Of a stretch of 6,969 nucleotides of DNA, positions 6,859 to 6,969 are shown piece after piece. Source of the DNA: an uncultured Bacteroides sp. (GTDB lineage: Bacteria; Bacteroidota; Bacteroidia; Bacteroidales; Bacteroidaceae); the NCBI GenBank assembly GCA_959606905.1, contig CAUHML010000161.1, forward strand, positions 1 to 6,969. The letters are read 5' to 3'. Numbering within the stretch: the first letter of the stretch is position 1; the number at the start of each line of letters is the position of its first letter. The notes under the pieces were generated by a model. The model had not been told where the DNA came from, searched no databases, and saw only the letters and a program-made list of their open reading frames with translations. Position numbers and translations under genes: made by a program.

Positions 6859-6969
6859 TCAAGCATTTCCGGTACTTTTTATTGCCTTTGGCTGCTCGGT
6901 TTCAAGACCTGACATAAAATGTACCCTATAGATTGGACAGATTGAGTTTTTAAAACCCTTACCATTAGA
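6859..6969 (-). CDS. tnpB: IS66 TnpB (Orf2) C-terminal end, partial
   Basis: Thirty-six codons are open from the window edge to a TGA at 6859-6861. The end, MSGLETEQPKAIKSTGNA, matches the usual IS66 TnpB C-terminus (a W/F-M-x-G-L-x-x-E-Q-P-K-A-I pattern), and it lies 63 bases before tnpC, the normal IS66 order. TnpB is an accessory protein required for transposition in some IS66 elements; its mechanism is unclear. The part before MSGL (SNGKGFKNSICPIYRVHF) is shorter than usual and lacks the customary F-Q-W-P motif after NGK, so this copy may carry an internal deletion. Confidence 0.65.
   Translation of the reverse strand, partial: SNGKGFKNSICPIYRVHFMSGLETEQPKAIKSTGNA

Larger units (their letters stand above)
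5150..6969 (-). mobile_element. IS66-family insertion sequence, incomplete at the window edge, defective transposase
   Basis: Gene order on the minus strand is tnpB (3' end only) then tnpC, followed by a terminator-like hairpin and the tip. The boundary at 5150 is chosen because GTAAGCG, typical of IS66 ends, occurs there, and because the flanking membrane-protein frame is open right up to that base. The other end, and tnpA and the rest of tnpB, would lie beyond 6969. IS66 elements make 8-base target duplications; the candidate copy here is GTACAATC at 5142-5149. The element looks less A+T-rich than the 1240-aa gene, consistent with a separate origin. With tnpC broken, this copy should depend on another IS66 transposase to move. 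Confidence 0.85.

Overview
The window looks like accessory DNA from a low-GC Gram-positive gut anaerobe, most likely a clostridial/Lachnospiraceae relative. The reasons are A+T-rich coding DNA, purine-rich Shine-Dalgarno sites (AAAGGA, GGAGG), a short protein resembling the N-terminal half of DUF5688 proteins (common in Lachnospiraceae mobile elements), and an IS66-family element of the kind frequent in these genomes. All supported genes lie on the minus strand, so transcription runs from high to low coordinates.

Right part (5150-6969): an IS66-family insertion sequence, cut by the window edge. It holds the 3' end of tnpB, a promoter-like sequence, and a tnpC transposase that is broken. The first two catalytic aspartates and the catalytic glutamate are all present, but they lie in two reading frames around an apparent short deletion. 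A terminator-like hairpin follows, and then the GTAAGCG tip typical of IS66 ends at 5150.

Middle part (682-5127): a tight three-gene cluster of (i) a 175-aa membrane protein with about five membrane spans, (ii) a 66-aa charged protein whose start overlaps the first gene by 35 bases, and (iii) after 29 bases, a 1240-aa protein. I read the large protein as a STAND/NLR-like protein whose P-loop is missing, carrying a long helical C-terminal scaffold. Size, architecture, operon layout and mobile surroundings fit an uncharacterised defence or stress-sensing system. That function is inference, because nothing in the sequence proves it. The IS66 tip lies only 22 bases before the first ATG of this cluster and may have removed its promoter or the 5' end of its first gene.

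Left part (1-681): apparent backbone of a mobile or genomic island. Downstream of the large gene come three 11-base direct repeats, a probable 3' gene remnant, and two hairpin terminators on the minus strand. Next is a 67-aa DUF5688-like protein that seems to be cut short by an amber codon, then the first 39 codons of an unidentified gene running off the window at base 1.

No tRNA, rRNA or CRISPR array was seen.
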